64,000 nucleotides of DNA from Pseudoalteromonas sp. GTDB lineage: Bacteria > Pseudomonadota > Gammaproteobacteria > Enterobacterales > Alteromonadaceae. The stretch lies in the NCBI RefSeq assembly GCF_018402495.1, contig NZ_JAGYIU010000004.1, positions 516,417 through 580,416 of the forward strand. The letters run 5' to 3'. This document shows, piece after piece, positions 17,009 through 26,028 of the stretch. The position numbers were made by a program, and so were the translations under genes. Under the pieces are notes generated by a model that ran no database searches, was not told where the DNA came from, and worked only from the letters and a program-made list of their open reading frames with translations. How positions within the stretch are numbered: position 1 is the first letter of the stretch; each line of letters opens with the position of its first letter.

Positions 17009-19525
17009 ATGATTATTAAACGAACTTTTTCAGTTACTGCACTGATGTTAGCGGCAATAACCAGTAGTGGTTGTTCGCAGCCTTCTAACAGTGCTGGTGA
17101 TGCGACAAGCCAAAAAGAAATATGGCCAAAAATAGAAACGGGTATTAAAAGCGATGCTCAAATGGAGCAAAAAATCGCTGATATGCTAAAGACCATGACG
17201 CTAGAACAAAAAATAGCGCAAATGATCCAACCTGAAATTCGCCATATTACAGTTGAGGATATGCGTAAATATGGCTTTGGCTCTTATTTAAATGGCGGTG
17301 GCTCGTTTCCAAATAATAATAAACATGCAACGCCTGAAGATTGGGTTGATTTGGCAGAAAAGATGTATCAAGCGTCTATTGATGACTCTCTCGATGGCAG
17401 CACGATCCCTACTATGTGGGGGACCGATGCAGTACATGGACACAACAATGTGATTGGTGCGACCTTATTTCCGCATAATATTGGTTTAGGGGCTGCGAAT
17501 AATCCTGCACTGATTGAAAAAATTGCTGCAGCGACGGCGCGCGAAGTTATGGTAACCGGTATTGACTGGGTATTTGCACCTACTGTTGCTGTGGTGCGAG
17601 ATGATCGCTGGGGCCGCACTTACGAAGGGTACTCTGAGGACCCTGAAATAGTTGAGGCATATTCAGCTTCCATTGTTAAAGGTTTACAAGGTGCTGTAGA
17701 TGAAGACTTTTTGTCAGATACGCGAGTAGTGAGTACCGTTAAACACTTTTTAGGTGATGGTGGTACACAAAACGGCGATGATCAGGGAGATAATATCGCT
17801 TCTGAAGAAGAACTATTTGCGCTTCATGCTCAAGGTTATGTTGGTGGTTTGGGTGCTGGGGCGCAAACGGTAATGGCTTCGTTTAATAGCTGGCATGGTG
17901 AAAAAATTCATGGCAGTAAATATTTACTGACCGATGTGCTTAAAGAAAAAATGGGCTTTGATGGTTTTGTGGTCGGTGATTGGAATGGTCACGGGCAAGT
18001 TAAAGGGTGCTCAAATAGTAACTGTGCTCAAGCTGCAAATGCGGGCTTAGATGTATACATGGCACCTGATGAGTGGAAGCCTTTGTATGAAAACCTTGTA
18101 AAGCAAGCGCAAAGTGGTGTGATATCTGAAAATCGAATTAATGATGCTGTAACACGTATTTTACGCGTTAAAATGCGTGCAGGGTTATTTGATAAACCAA
18201 GCCCTGCTAAGCGTCCATTATCAGGGAAAACTGAGATTATTGGTAGTAGCGATCACCGTGCAGTGGCTAAACAGGCTGTACGCGAGTCGCTAGTGTTGCT
18301 TAAAAATAAGCAGCAACTATTGCCATTATCAGCTAAAGCGAATGTGTTAGTTGCAGGTGTCGGTGCCGATAATATTGGCATGCAGTCGGGGGGATGGAGT
18401 GTTACATGGCAGGGCACAGGTAATACAAACAGCGACTTCCCTGGTGGCAGCTCTATTTATGCAGGTATTAAAGATACTGTAGAGCAAGCTGGTGGCAGTG
18501 CAGCGCTGAGCGTTGAAGGGGAATACAAAGCACGCCCTGATGTTGCCATTGTTGTATTTGGTGAGCAGCCATACGCAGAGGGCAATGGTGATATTGATAA
18601 CCTTGAATATCAGCGCGGTAATAAAAGCGACTTAGCGCTACTACGTAAGTTTAAAAATGCGGGAATTCCCGTTGTGTCATTATTTATAAGCGGTCGCCCA
18701 ATGTGGGTTAATGCTGAGCTTAACGCCAGTGATGCATTCGTTGCTATTTGGCTACCAGGCAGTGAAGGCGATGCTATTAGCGATGTCTTATTCAAAAATG
18801 CAGACGGGTCAATTAATCACGATTTTAAAGGTAAACTATCGTTTTCCTGGCCTAACAATCCTATTGATAATGAAAACCGTTATGACGAAGATTATAAGCC
18901 GTTATTACCTTATGGTTTTGGTTTAACTTACAATGATAGTAATGTGTTAAAAGATGATTTAGATGAACACTCTCTACAGACAGAAAAACGCGATGATTTA
19001 GTGTTGTTTGAGCGTGCAATTAAAGCGCCTTGGTCACTGGTTTTAAAAAGTGGTGAGCAACAAAAAACGGTGGCGAGCAGTCGCGAGTCTTTGGGGGCGG
19101 TGAGCATTCAAACATTTGATAAAGAGGTGCAAGAAGATGCCCGTGCAATTCGTTTTAATGGCCAAGCGCTTGCTGGGATTAATTTAGCCGCTGCGTTTCC
19201 ATCTGACTTACGTTCATACGTTGAAACAAGTGGCCAATTACAGATGCAGATTAAAGTAGATAAAGCCGCGACTAGTCCGTTATGGGTTGGTATGGGCTGT
19301 GGCGAGAGTTGTCAGGGGAAATTTGATATTGCTGATCAGCTTGAACAATCAGGTCAATGGCAAACATTAAACATCAACTTAAGTTGTTTTGCAGAGCAAG
19401 GTGTTGATTTAGCAAAAGTGTTCACCCCTTGGCAGTTAAGCACCCAAGGTGATTGGCATGTATCTATAGCTAAACTTGCTATTACAGCAACCGCTGCAGA
19501 GCAAGACAGTGTTACTTGTAAGTAG
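17009..19525 (+). CDS. GH3 exo-beta-glucanase/beta-glucosidase lipoprotein (ExoP-like)
   Basis: 838 residues. The N-terminus is a lipoprotein signal (KRTFSVTALMLAAITSSGC, lipobox Cys22). The GH3 (beta/alpha)8 domain spans about 50-390, with RVVSTVKHFLGDG and the nucleophile Asp324 in GFVVGDW. The second alpha/beta domain is about 410-650, followed by a C-terminal beta-sandwich extension of about 170 residues. The arrangement and length resemble ExoP, a Pseudoalteromonas exo-1,3/1,4-beta-glucanase. It should release glucose from the non-reducing ends of beta-glucans at the membrane. AGGTGA supports the ATG at 17009 rather than the GTG at 17000. A good terminator follows. Confidence 0.92.
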   Translation: MIIKRTFSVTALMLAAITSSGCSQPSNSAGDATSQKEIWPKIETGIKSDAQMEQKIADMLKTMTLEQKIAQMIQPEIRHITVEDMRKYGFGSYLNGGGSFPNNNKHATPEDWVDLAEKMYQASIDDSLDGSTIPTMWGTDAVHGHNNVIGATLFPHNIGLGAANNPALIEKIAAATAREVMVTGIDWVFAPTVAVVRDDRWGRTYEGYSEDPEIVEAYSASIVKGLQGAVDEDFLSDTRVVSTVKHFLGDGGTQNGDDQGDNIASEEELFALHAQGYVGGLGAGAQTVMASFNSWHGEKIHGSKYLLTDVLKEKMGFDGFVVGDWNGHGQVKGCSNSNCAQAANAGLDVYMAPDEWKPLYENLVKQAQSGVISENRINDAVTRILRVKMRAGLFDKPSPAKRPLSGKTEIIGSSDHRAVAKQAVRESLVLLKNKQQLLPLSAKANVLVAGVGADNIGMQSGGWSVTWQGTGNTNSDFPGGSSIYAGIKDTVEQAGGSAALSVEGEYKARPDVAIVVFGEQPYAEGNGDIDNLEYQRGNKSDLALLRKFKNAGIPVVSLFISGRPMWVNAELNASDAFVAIWLPGSEGDAISDVLFKNADGSINHDFKGKLSFSWPNNPIDNENRYDEDYKPLLPYGFGLTYNDSNVLKDDLDEHSLQTEKRDDLVLFERAIKAPWSLVLKSGEQQKTVASSRESLGAVSIQTFDKEVQEDARAIRFNGQALAGINLAAAFPSDLRSYVETSGQLQMQIKVDKAATSPLWVGMGCGESCQGKFDIADQLEQSGQWQTLNINLSCFAEQGVDLAKVFTPWQLSTQGDWHVSIAKLAITATAAEQDSVTCK

Positions 19526-19538
19526 TTAATAACCTATC

Positions 19539-19574
19539 AATAAGCAGGTATTTAGCGTACCTGCTTATTATTTT
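19539..19574 (+). terminator. Rho-independent terminator after the GH3 gene
   Basis: 12-bp stem AATAAGCAGGTA/TACCTGCTTATT, 7-nt loop, then ATTTT. It ends the plus-strand glucan operon 14 nt after the stop codon. Confidence 0.8.
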
Positions 19575-19756
19575 AAAAGCGTAGTACAAAAACCTACCAA
19601 ATTAGTCCCTCCTTACTTTTATTCCATTTTATGTGATTGATTATATTGAGCTCAGTAGTAGTCACGAAAACATGATAAAACTGCATTCGCTTTTGCGTTA
19701 ATAATTTGAGAGTATGCCAAAATATTAAATGCGTTATGTCATTAACAGGTGAGTGA

Positions 19757-20377
19757 ATGAATCAAATAAAGTTAGTTTCGCAGAGCTTACAACCTTCAAA
19801 AATAGTCTGTGTGGGGCGCAACTACAGTGCACATATTGCTGAGTTAAATAATGAACACCCTGAGCAAATGGTTATTTTTAATAAACCTAATAGTGCGATC
19901 ACCAATACCTTACTCGCCACCCATAATGGGGATACTTTACACTACGAAACAGAGTTATGCTTTGTGGTTAAAAATAAACAGCTTGCAGGAGTGGGCATCG
20001 GACTTGATTTGACTAAACGCGCTTTGCAAAGCAGCTTAAAAGAAAAAGGCTTGCCATGGGAGCGTGCCAAAGCATTTGATGGCTCAGTGCTTTTTAGTGA
20101 TTTTATTGAACTAACACCAGAAATGACATCGTTTATATTTGAATTACACATTGATGGCAAGGTAGTTCAACATGGTGACACTCAACTTATGCTGTATCAA
20201 CCTGCGCAAATATTGGCTGAGGTAAATCAGTTTATGAGCCTCGAAGAGGGCGACATTATTATGACTGGCACCCCCGCCGGCGTAGGAATGGTGAGTGTAG
20301 GGCGAGAGTTCAATGTTGCTCTTTATTTTGGTCAGCAGTGCTTATTGGAGCATCATTGGTCTGTGAATCAAAATTAA
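19757..20377 (+). CDS. Fumarylacetoacetate hydrolase-family protein
   Basis: 206 residues. KIVCVGRNYSAHIAELNN, the metal ligand pattern ETELCFVV (Glu-x-Glu) and the closing IIMTGTPAGVGMV are classic FAH-family motifs. Small members act as acylpyruvases, oxaloacetate decarboxylases/tautomerases or 2-keto-4-pentenoate hydratase-like enzymes; the sequence does not decide among them. AGGTGA precedes the ATG. The last 68 bp overlap the end of the opposite-strand solute-binding-like gene. Confidence 0.88.
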   Translation: MNQIKLVSQSLQPSKIVCVGRNYSAHIAELNNEHPEQMVIFNKPNSAITNTLLATHNGDTLHYETELCFVVKNKQLAGVGIGLDLTKRALQSSLKEKGLPWERAKAFDGSVLFSDFIELTPEMTSFIFELHIDGKVVQHGDTQLMLYQPAQILAEVNQFMSLEEGDIIMTGTPAGVGMVSVGREFNVALYFGQQCLLEHHWSVNQN

Positions 20378-21245
20378 GAACATAGTGATGATAAACTGCG
20401 TCAAAGTTTTCAATATGTTCATTTAACCAAAAGCGCTGGCTTTTTTGATATGCTGATGAACTTAAAATACTGCTTTTTAATGCTAAATTTATTTTTGAAA
20501 TTGCTTTTTTAGCAAAGTTATTAGGCGCACTGGTTGAGCAACCAATAGCACCTTGTATTAATGTTTTTGTAGCCATTGCTATAGGTATACTGACGATATC
20601 ATTAAGTTGTGTTTGTTGGTTAAAGTAGGTTGCCATAAAAGGGTAATCGAGCGAATAATCAATTGAATTGTTCCTGAGCCGGTCTATCACTACGCCACTT
20701 TCATTATCACTACTCCAAGTTAATGATACATTACTGTGGGTTAGGGAATTTTCAATAATTGAATTTATATGAGGAGTAAATTTACGAGCTTGTGCTTGAC
20801 CATAAGTATAGCTTTCATCTGCGAATAAGCTTATTAAATTAATAGGGTTACCATGTTTTTTAATAAGTAAGGGAGCCTTTTCAGTGGTAGTAATAATACT
20901 AAACTCAGGGTACACAGCAGTAGGGAGCGAGTAAGTGTAGGCTTTATTAGTGTTACTTTTATAGATAACACAAGGAAAACAGACGTTTTTTCCCTCATTA
21001 ACATACTTATTGATGCGTTTTTGTGGCAGCACCAAATGAGTATGTTTCACATCTTTAATGGTTGCGATGAGTTGCTCAGTCAAATTATCACATAAGCCGG
21101 ATTGGGAAGCATCTGCATCTAAATGAAACGGAGGGGTTTTACTTTGTAGCCATAAAATTTCCTCTATCGGTTTTGCTGTTAGAGCGTGACTGTAGACAGA
21201 AAAAATAACTAAAAGGCCAAGGCATAAAAAACGAAGAGGTAACAT
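20310..21245 (-). CDS. Secreted solute-binding-like protein
   Basis: 311 residues with a signal peptide (LRFLCLGLLVIFSVYSHALTA). The remainder has the size and loose pattern of a type II periplasmic binding fold (EILWLQSKTPPFHL early, DRLRNNSIDYSLDYPFMA in the second lobe), as in family-3-like binding proteins that occur without ABC transporter partners in Alteromonadales. No transporter genes are adjacent. AAGGAAG precedes the ATG. Its final 68 bp overlap the FAH gene tail to tail. Function unknown; ligand sensing or a sensor-associated role is possible. Confidence 0.65.
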   Translation of the reverse strand: MLPLRFLCLGLLVIFSVYSHALTAKPIEEILWLQSKTPPFHLDADASQSGLCDNLTEQLIATIKDVKHTHLVLPQKRINKYVNEGKNVCFPCVIYKSNTNKAYTYSLPTAVYPEFSIITTTEKAPLLIKKHGNPINLISLFADESYTYGQAQARKFTPHINSIIENSLTHSNVSLTWSSDNESGVVIDRLRNNSIDYSLDYPFMATYFNQQTQLNDIVSIPIAMATKTLIQGAIGCSTSAPNNFAKKAISKINLALKSSILSSSAYQKSQRFWLNEHIENFDAVYHHYVLNFDSQTNDAPISTADQNKEQH

Positions 21246-21364
21246 AACAACTATATCTTCCTTGAAATTTGTTGCGCATTATACCGTTGCTGTTTAAAAA
21301 ATAAACATAAAGAGTAGCAAAGAATCAACATTATTGAATAGCATTTACCCTTTGCTTGATTTCA

Positions 21365-22417
21365 TTAGTAAGGCATTGGATTATTTCTAAATATGATATC
21401 AATCGCTGTTAACACGTCATCGCTCAGTGTTAGATCAAACGCATCAATGTCTTCTTTTAATTGCGCCATAGTAGTGGCACCAATAATAGATGACGTCACT
21501 CCATCAACTTGATTACACCAAGCCAGCGCTAATTGAGCAGGGGTGATAGCGTGTGCATGCGCAAGTTCAACATACTCTTTAGTGGCTTGTTGTGATTGTG
21601 GTGTATCGCGAAAAATACCGTTACGCTGCATAAATGTCCAACGCGAGCCTTCAGGACGCGCTCCATTTAAGTATTTACCCGTTAATAGCCCAGCAGCTAA
21701 AGGTGACCAAGGTAAATAAGCAATATCTTCATGCACACATTGCTCTATTAAATAAGGCCAATCTTTAGCGTGCGCTAAACTAAACTCATTCTGAATAGAC
21801 ACCATTTTTGGTAAATTATGCTCTTTGGCTAAACTTAAAAATTGGCTAATTCCCCAAGGCGTATCGTCAGAAAGTCCACAATGCTTAATTTTACCTGCCT
21901 TAACACATGCATCTAAGCCCTCTAAAATATCAAGCATATCAGCGGTGTGTTGTTTTGCATTTACCTGGCTAAATTTAAGCATGCCAGGCCATTGCCTAGC
22001 AAAATGAGGGGTGCGACGATTTGGCCAATGTAATTGGTATAAGTCAATATAGTCGGTTTGAAGGCGCTTTAAAGAGTGATCAACCGCATCAATAACAGCT
22101 TGGCGCGTAATATCACCGCCATCACGTATCCATGAAAGTCCGTTACCGGCAATTTTGGTGGCAATAACAATGTCGTTTCGTTTTTGTGAATTACGTGCTA
22201 GCCAATTGCCTATAATTTCCTCTGTTTTACCGTAGGTATCGGGAGAGGGAGGAACAGCATACATTTCTGCCGTATCAATAAAGTTAACGCCGCGTTCTAA
22301 AGCATAGGCTATTTGTTGGTCGGCATCATGCTGGGTATTTTGTACCCCCCAGGTCATGCTACCTAAACACACTCTTGAAACGCTAACACCACTACTGCCT
22401 AACTGACTATACTGCAT
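21365..22417 (-). CDS. tas: NADP-dependent aldo/keto reductase, Tas-like
   Basis: 350-residue aldo/keto reductase barrel. FIDTAEMYAVPPSPDTYGKTEEIIG carries catalytic Asp and Tyr, followed by KRLQTDYIDLYQLHWPNRR. The AEMY-VPP-P pattern and SIIGATTMAQLKEDID match E. coli Tas, named for suppressing tyrosine auxotrophy, with unknown physiological substrate. AGGAT precedes the ATG. It lies 12 nt after the thioesterase gene on the same strand, so both are probably one transcript. Confidence 0.85.
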   Translation of the reverse strand: MQYSQLGSSGVSVSRVCLGSMTWGVQNTQHDADQQIAYALERGVNFIDTAEMYAVPPSPDTYGKTEEIIGNWLARNSQKRNDIVIATKIAGNGLSWIRDGGDITRQAVIDAVDHSLKRLQTDYIDLYQLHWPNRRTPHFARQWPGMLKFSQVNAKQHTADMLDILEGLDACVKAGKIKHCGLSDDTPWGISQFLSLAKEHNLPKMVSIQNEFSLAHAKDWPYLIEQCVHEDIAYLPWSPLAAGLLTGKYLNGARPEGSRWTFMQRNGIFRDTPQSQQATKEYVELAHAHAITPAQLALAWCNQVDGVTSSIIGATTMAQLKEDIDAFDLTLSDDVLTAIDIIFRNNPMPY

Positions 22418-22429
22418 TGTTAATCCTAA

Positions 22430-22861
22430 TTATTCGGTTTGAGAGTTCGCTTTTAAAGCCGATAACAATGGCTCAGTGATTGTGGCTTTTTGGCCTGTTT
22501 TAAAGTCAAACATCACCACTTTTGACATGCCGGTGGTGGTTATCGCGTTTTGCGCATGACTAAACACACTGTAGTTCATTACAAAGCGGTCAGATTTAAT
22601 ATCACTGATAGTAATACCTATGCTTAATGTGTCGGGAAAGGTAACAGGACGTTTATAACGAATATTATTTTCACTGATCACCGGGCCCGTGGCTTTTGAG
22701 TTAATAGTATCAAATAAATTCAATTTATTTAAAAAATCGATTCTGGCTATCTCAAAATAACGCAGGTAAACACAGTTATTAACATGCTGCAGGGCATCCA
22801 TATCACCCCACGCTACAGTGATATCGGTATGAATAGGATATTGTTGTTTAAACGTTTCCAT
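22430..22861 (-). CDS. 4HBT-family acyl-CoA thioesterase (YbgC-like)
   Basis: 143-residue hotdog-fold protein. VAWGDMDALQHVNNCVYLRYFEIARIDFL contains the catalytic Asp and the HVNN pattern of 4-hydroxybenzoyl-CoA/YbgC-type thioesterases. Substrate is unknown; relatives hydrolyse short- to medium-chain acyl-CoA. First gene of a two-gene operon with the tas-like reductase. Confidence 0.87.
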   Translation of the reverse strand: METFKQQYPIHTDITVAWGDMDALQHVNNCVYLRYFEIARIDFLNKLNLFDTINSKATGPVISENNIRYKRPVTFPDTLSIGITISDIKSDRFVMNYSVFSHAQNAITTTGMSKVVMFDFKTGQKATITEPLLSALKANSQTE

Positions 22862-22997
22862 GTATTTATAGCTCTTGGTTTTAAAGTGTTTAGATTAGCA
22901 ACATGGTCGGATGAGCTCAAGGAATAAAAAACTGAGCTAAAATTGTACCTCTTTGAATTGATAGCTATAGTAACTATTAACACACAAGGAGATCGCT

Positions 22998-23174
22998 ATG
23001 CAGAATATAATTAATTGGTCATTGGCATGCATTATTTTTATAGCTTCGTTTGCTTGTTACGCTATGGGTAATGAGGCAGGCGCAATTGTTTTGATTTTAT
23101 TAGGCTTTTCTTTAGAAGTTTTATTTTGGATGTATTGTTTTAATAAGCCAAAGAAAAGTAAACGCTCTTTTTAG
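22998..23174 (+). CDS. Small two-helix membrane protein
   Basis: 58-residue ORF with a strong AAGGAG 8 nt before the ATG. It has two hydrophobic segments (about 7-21 and 28-47) separated by a short GNEAG turn, and a basic tail (NKPKKSKRSF) that places both ends in the cytoplasm. I do not recognise a family. It lies between the thioesterase promoter region and the LexA box of dinB, upstream of that box, so it has its own promoter and is not obviously SOS-controlled. Confidence 0.65.
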   Translation: MQNIINWSLACIIFIASFACYAMGNEAGAIVLILLGFSLEVLFWMYCFNKPKKSKRSF

Positions 23175-23217
23175 ATTACAACGTGCTTGCTAATTAAAAG
23201 TGATTCTACAATAATGG

Positions 23218-23233
23218 CTGTATAAATAAACAG
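23218..23233 (+). promoter_or_regulatory. LexA (SOS) box of dinB
   Basis: CTGTATAAATAAACAG matches the consensus CTGT-N8-ACAG exactly, with an AT-rich interior, 13 bp before the dinB ATG. A TACAAT -10-like element lies just upstream (23207-23212), so LexA binding would overlap transcription start. Confidence 0.9.
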
Positions 23234-23246
23234 TTGTTATTGTGTG

Positions 23247-24302
23247 ATGAAAAAGTTTATTCATATAGACATGGACTGCTTTTATGCAGCCGTTGAAATG
23301 CGTGATAATCCTAAGCTTGCAAGCGTGCCGCTGGCAATTGGTGGTAACAGTCGCCGTGGTGTACTCTCTACCGCTAACTATATAGCCAGAGAATATGGGG
23401 TGCGCTCTGCCATGTCTAATTACCATGCCAAACAGCTGTGCCCAGGTTTAGTTATTGTGCCGGGCAGAATGGCTGTTTATAAACAAGTATCCACACAAAT
23501 TCGTGCTATTTTTAACCGTTATACTGAGCTAGTAGAGCCTCTTTCGCTTGATGAAGCCTATTTAGATGTAACTCACAGTACTGCCTTTAAAGGCAGTGCA
23601 ACGTTAATTGCTGAGCAAATTCGTGCCGATATTTTTAATACCACAGGACTTACAGCATCTGCGGGTATTGCCCCGATAAAATTTATTGCCAAAATAGCCA
23701 GTGATGAAAACAAACCAAATGGTCAGTGTGTGATATTGCCTGAGCAGGTTGAATCGTTTTTAGCCCAGTTACCATTAGGTAAAATTCCAGGGGTGGGCAA
23801 AGTCACACTCGAAAAGCTTAATTTAAAAGGGTTATATACAGGCCAAGATGTCCGTGAAAAAGGTGCCAATTGGATGCAACAGCATGTGGGTAATTTTGGT
23901 GTGTCCTTATATCAAAAGTGCATGGGGGAGCATATAGGGCGGGTTTCGACCGAGCGGATACGTAAGTCATTGAGTGTGGAACATACTTATGAATACAACA
24001 AAAACAGCCTAGATGAATGCCTTGAACAATTACCGCAACTGTTAGATGAACTCGTGGTTCGATTAAATAAACAGCAACTACAACATAAAATTAATAAATT
24101 AAGTGTTAAAGTTAAATTTGCTAATTTTGTAGTGACCTCAGCAGATCAAGCTGCGCATCAATTAAACACGGCTATTTTTAAAGAGTTACTCGCCAAAGCC
24201 TATCAACGTGGATTACAACAACCGGTGCGCTTATTAGGAATTGGCGTGGGTATTAAAAACCAACCAGAGCATAATTTACAGCTTAGTATTTTAGATGTGT
24301 AA
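23247..24302 (+). CDS. dinB: DNA polymerase IV
   Basis: 351-residue Y-family polymerase. The catalytic acids are in FIHIDMDCFYAAVEMRD and PLSLDEAYLDVT; the helix-hairpin-helix IPGVGKVTLEKL and a little-finger domain follow. It performs error-prone translesion synthesis. The C-terminus ends at LSILDV without a clear beta-clamp peptide beyond QLSILDV, which itself resembles the clamp-binding QxxLxL-type tail. The ATG at 23247 directly follows an in-frame GTG, and no strong ribosome site is visible. SOS control is supported by the LexA box 13 bp upstream. Confidence 0.95.
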   Translation: MKKFIHIDMDCFYAAVEMRDNPKLASVPLAIGGNSRRGVLSTANYIAREYGVRSAMSNYHAKQLCPGLVIVPGRMAVYKQVSTQIRAIFNRYTELVEPLSLDEAYLDVTHSTAFKGSATLIAEQIRADIFNTTGLTASAGIAPIKFIAKIASDENKPNGQCVILPEQVESFLAQLPLGKIPGVGKVTLEKLNLKGLYTGQDVREKGANWMQQHVGNFGVSLYQKCMGEHIGRVSTERIRKSLSVEHTYEYNKNSLDECLEQLPQLLDELVVRLNKQQLQHKINKLSVKVKFANFVVTSADQAAHQLNTAIFKELLAKAYQRGLQQPVRLLGIGVGIKNQPEHNLQLSILDV

Positions 24303-24412
24303 AACGCGTAACTCCAAGTTGCCAGTAAGTAAGCAGGTTATCGCAGTACACTGGTTATAAATTGCTAAATAAATAATAATAGGGACTACGTTTTCTAACA
24401 GGATCCTTTTTT

Positions 24413-25948
24413 ATGGCATATCCAAAAGCAGTACTGGCAAAGCCGGTAAATGCAAGCCTAGATTGTACATCGCATGATGCACTTATTATTATCAGCAACG
24501 ACTTTTCTCATTTACCAAATAAGCCACTGCGTGATGCAATTTTAGACCAAGCCCAAGTAGACTCTCGCATCGGCAACCAAGTCACCTTGTTAGTGATTGC
24601 CGGTAAACGTGTCGTGTTAGCGCCAACAGGCCCTTTAAATAGAGATTATGATGACGTTCGTCGTTATTTTGATGCAGCCAAATTAGCCATTAATGAGGCA
24701 AAAGCATCAGGTAGTGTTAACCCTGCTATTTATTTACCCGCTTTAAATACGGATAGCCGTTATCAACACGCTCTTGAAGTGGCTTACTTAGGCGCATGCC
24801 AAGCATTATGGCAACCCCTAGAAGCGCGTGAATTTCATGGTCAAGGTATTGAGCCTATTACTCAAATAGGCTTAATTGATGCCAATGAGCAAACAATTAA
24901 AGCAGTCAATGCGTTAGCTGCGGGGCAATATGCCGCACGTGATTTATGTGGCACCGAGCCTGAACGCATGGCTCCCCCACGTTTTGCTGATTATTGTACT
25001 GAGTTATTTGAAAACAGTGCGGTGAGCGTTGATGTGATTGATGATTTAGCTGCCATTGATAAGCATTACCCCATGCTAAGTACCGTTGCTCGCGCATCGT
25101 ATGCGGTAGAGCGCCATCATCCACGCGTTGTTAAACTTGAATACGTGCCTGAGGGTGAAGTAACCCGAACACTGATGTTTGTTGGTAAAGGTTTAGTCTA
25201 TGACACGGGCGGTGCAGATTTAAAAGTCGGTGGTTTTATGGCGGGCATGAGCCGCGATAAAGGCGGTGCGGCCTCGGTTGCTGGATTTATGAAAGCAGTA
25301 GCAGATTATCAGCCTAAAGGCGTTAAAGTGATTGCCTTTTTAGCGGTTGTACGCAACTCCATTGGTTCAGATTGTTTTGTCCCTGATGAAATAATTACTA
25401 GCCGTGAAGGTGTGCGAGTACGTATTGGTAATACCGATGCCGAAGGGCGTTTAGCTATGGGTGATTTACTTAGCGAAATGAAAGATTTAGCTAAAAACGA
25501 AATAAATCCAACGTTGTTTACAGTGGCTACTTTAACAGGGCATGCTGCACGCGCGATGGGACCATATGGTGCTTATGTAGAAAATGGGCCCGCGCGTAGT
25601 GCTAATATTTCACGCCAATTAGCTGATTGTGGTGATTTATGGGCTGACGGTGCTGAAGTGTCGCGTTCACGCCGTGAAGATTATGATTTTATAAAACCAC
25701 GCACTTTAGCTGACGATGTGCTTTCTAGTAATAATGCAGCTTCTGCTGTCACAGCGCGCGGCCATCAATTCCCTATGGCATTTTTAGCTGTGGTAGGTGG
25801 ATTAGATAAGCATGGTAATGAATCTACTTTACCACTTCCTTATGTACATATGGATATTGCTGGTAGTGGCGTTGAAGGCGGCGACTGGCAACATGGTAAA
25901 CCAACTGCAGCGGCAGTTAGCAGTTTATTTGCCCGCTATTGTTTATAA
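24413..25948 (+). CDS. M17-family leucyl aminopeptidase
   Basis: 511 residues. The C-terminal catalytic domain shows GKGLVYDTGG (metal-binding Lys and Asp), SRDKGGAASV (Asp) and NTDAEGR (Asp, Glu and catalytic Arg), the set of two-metal M17 aminopeptidases. The N-terminal domain has diverged from PepA. Compared with PepA, the TLTGH that follows replaces the usual TLTGA. It should remove N-terminal residues from peptides in the cytoplasm. AGGAT precedes the ATG. Single gene, closed by a strong terminator. Confidence 0.88.
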   Translation: MAYPKAVLAKPVNASLDCTSHDALIIISNDFSHLPNKPLRDAILDQAQVDSRIGNQVTLLVIAGKRVVLAPTGPLNRDYDDVRRYFDAAKLAINEAKASGSVNPAIYLPALNTDSRYQHALEVAYLGACQALWQPLEAREFHGQGIEPITQIGLIDANEQTIKAVNALAAGQYAARDLCGTEPERMAPPRFADYCTELFENSAVSVDVIDDLAAIDKHYPMLSTVARASYAVERHHPRVVKLEYVPEGEVTRTLMFVGKGLVYDTGGADLKVGGFMAGMSRDKGGAASVAGFMKAVADYQPKGVKVIAFLAVVRNSIGSDCFVPDEIITSREGVRVRIGNTDAEGRLAMGDLLSEMKDLAKNEINPTLFTVATLTGHAARAMGPYGAYVENGPARSANISRQLADCGDLWADGAEVSRSRREDYDFIKPRTLADDVLSSNNAASAVTARGHQFPMAFLAVVGGLDKHGNESTLPLPYVHMDIAGSGVEGGDWQHGKPTAAAVSSLFARYCL

Positions 25949-25966
25949 TTTTCTATAAATAATCCT

Positions 25967-25993
25967 AAAAAGCCCTGAAAATCAGGGCTTTTT
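25967..25993. terminator. Bidirectional terminator between M17 peptidase and chemoreceptor
   Basis: 12-bp perfect stem AAAAAGCCCTGA/TCAGGGCTTTTT with an AAA loop, flanked by A/T runs on both sides; it serves both converging genes. Confidence 0.88.
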
Positions 25994-26028
25994 AATTGGT
26001 GGAAGATATTTATTATCCGGAGTTCAGG

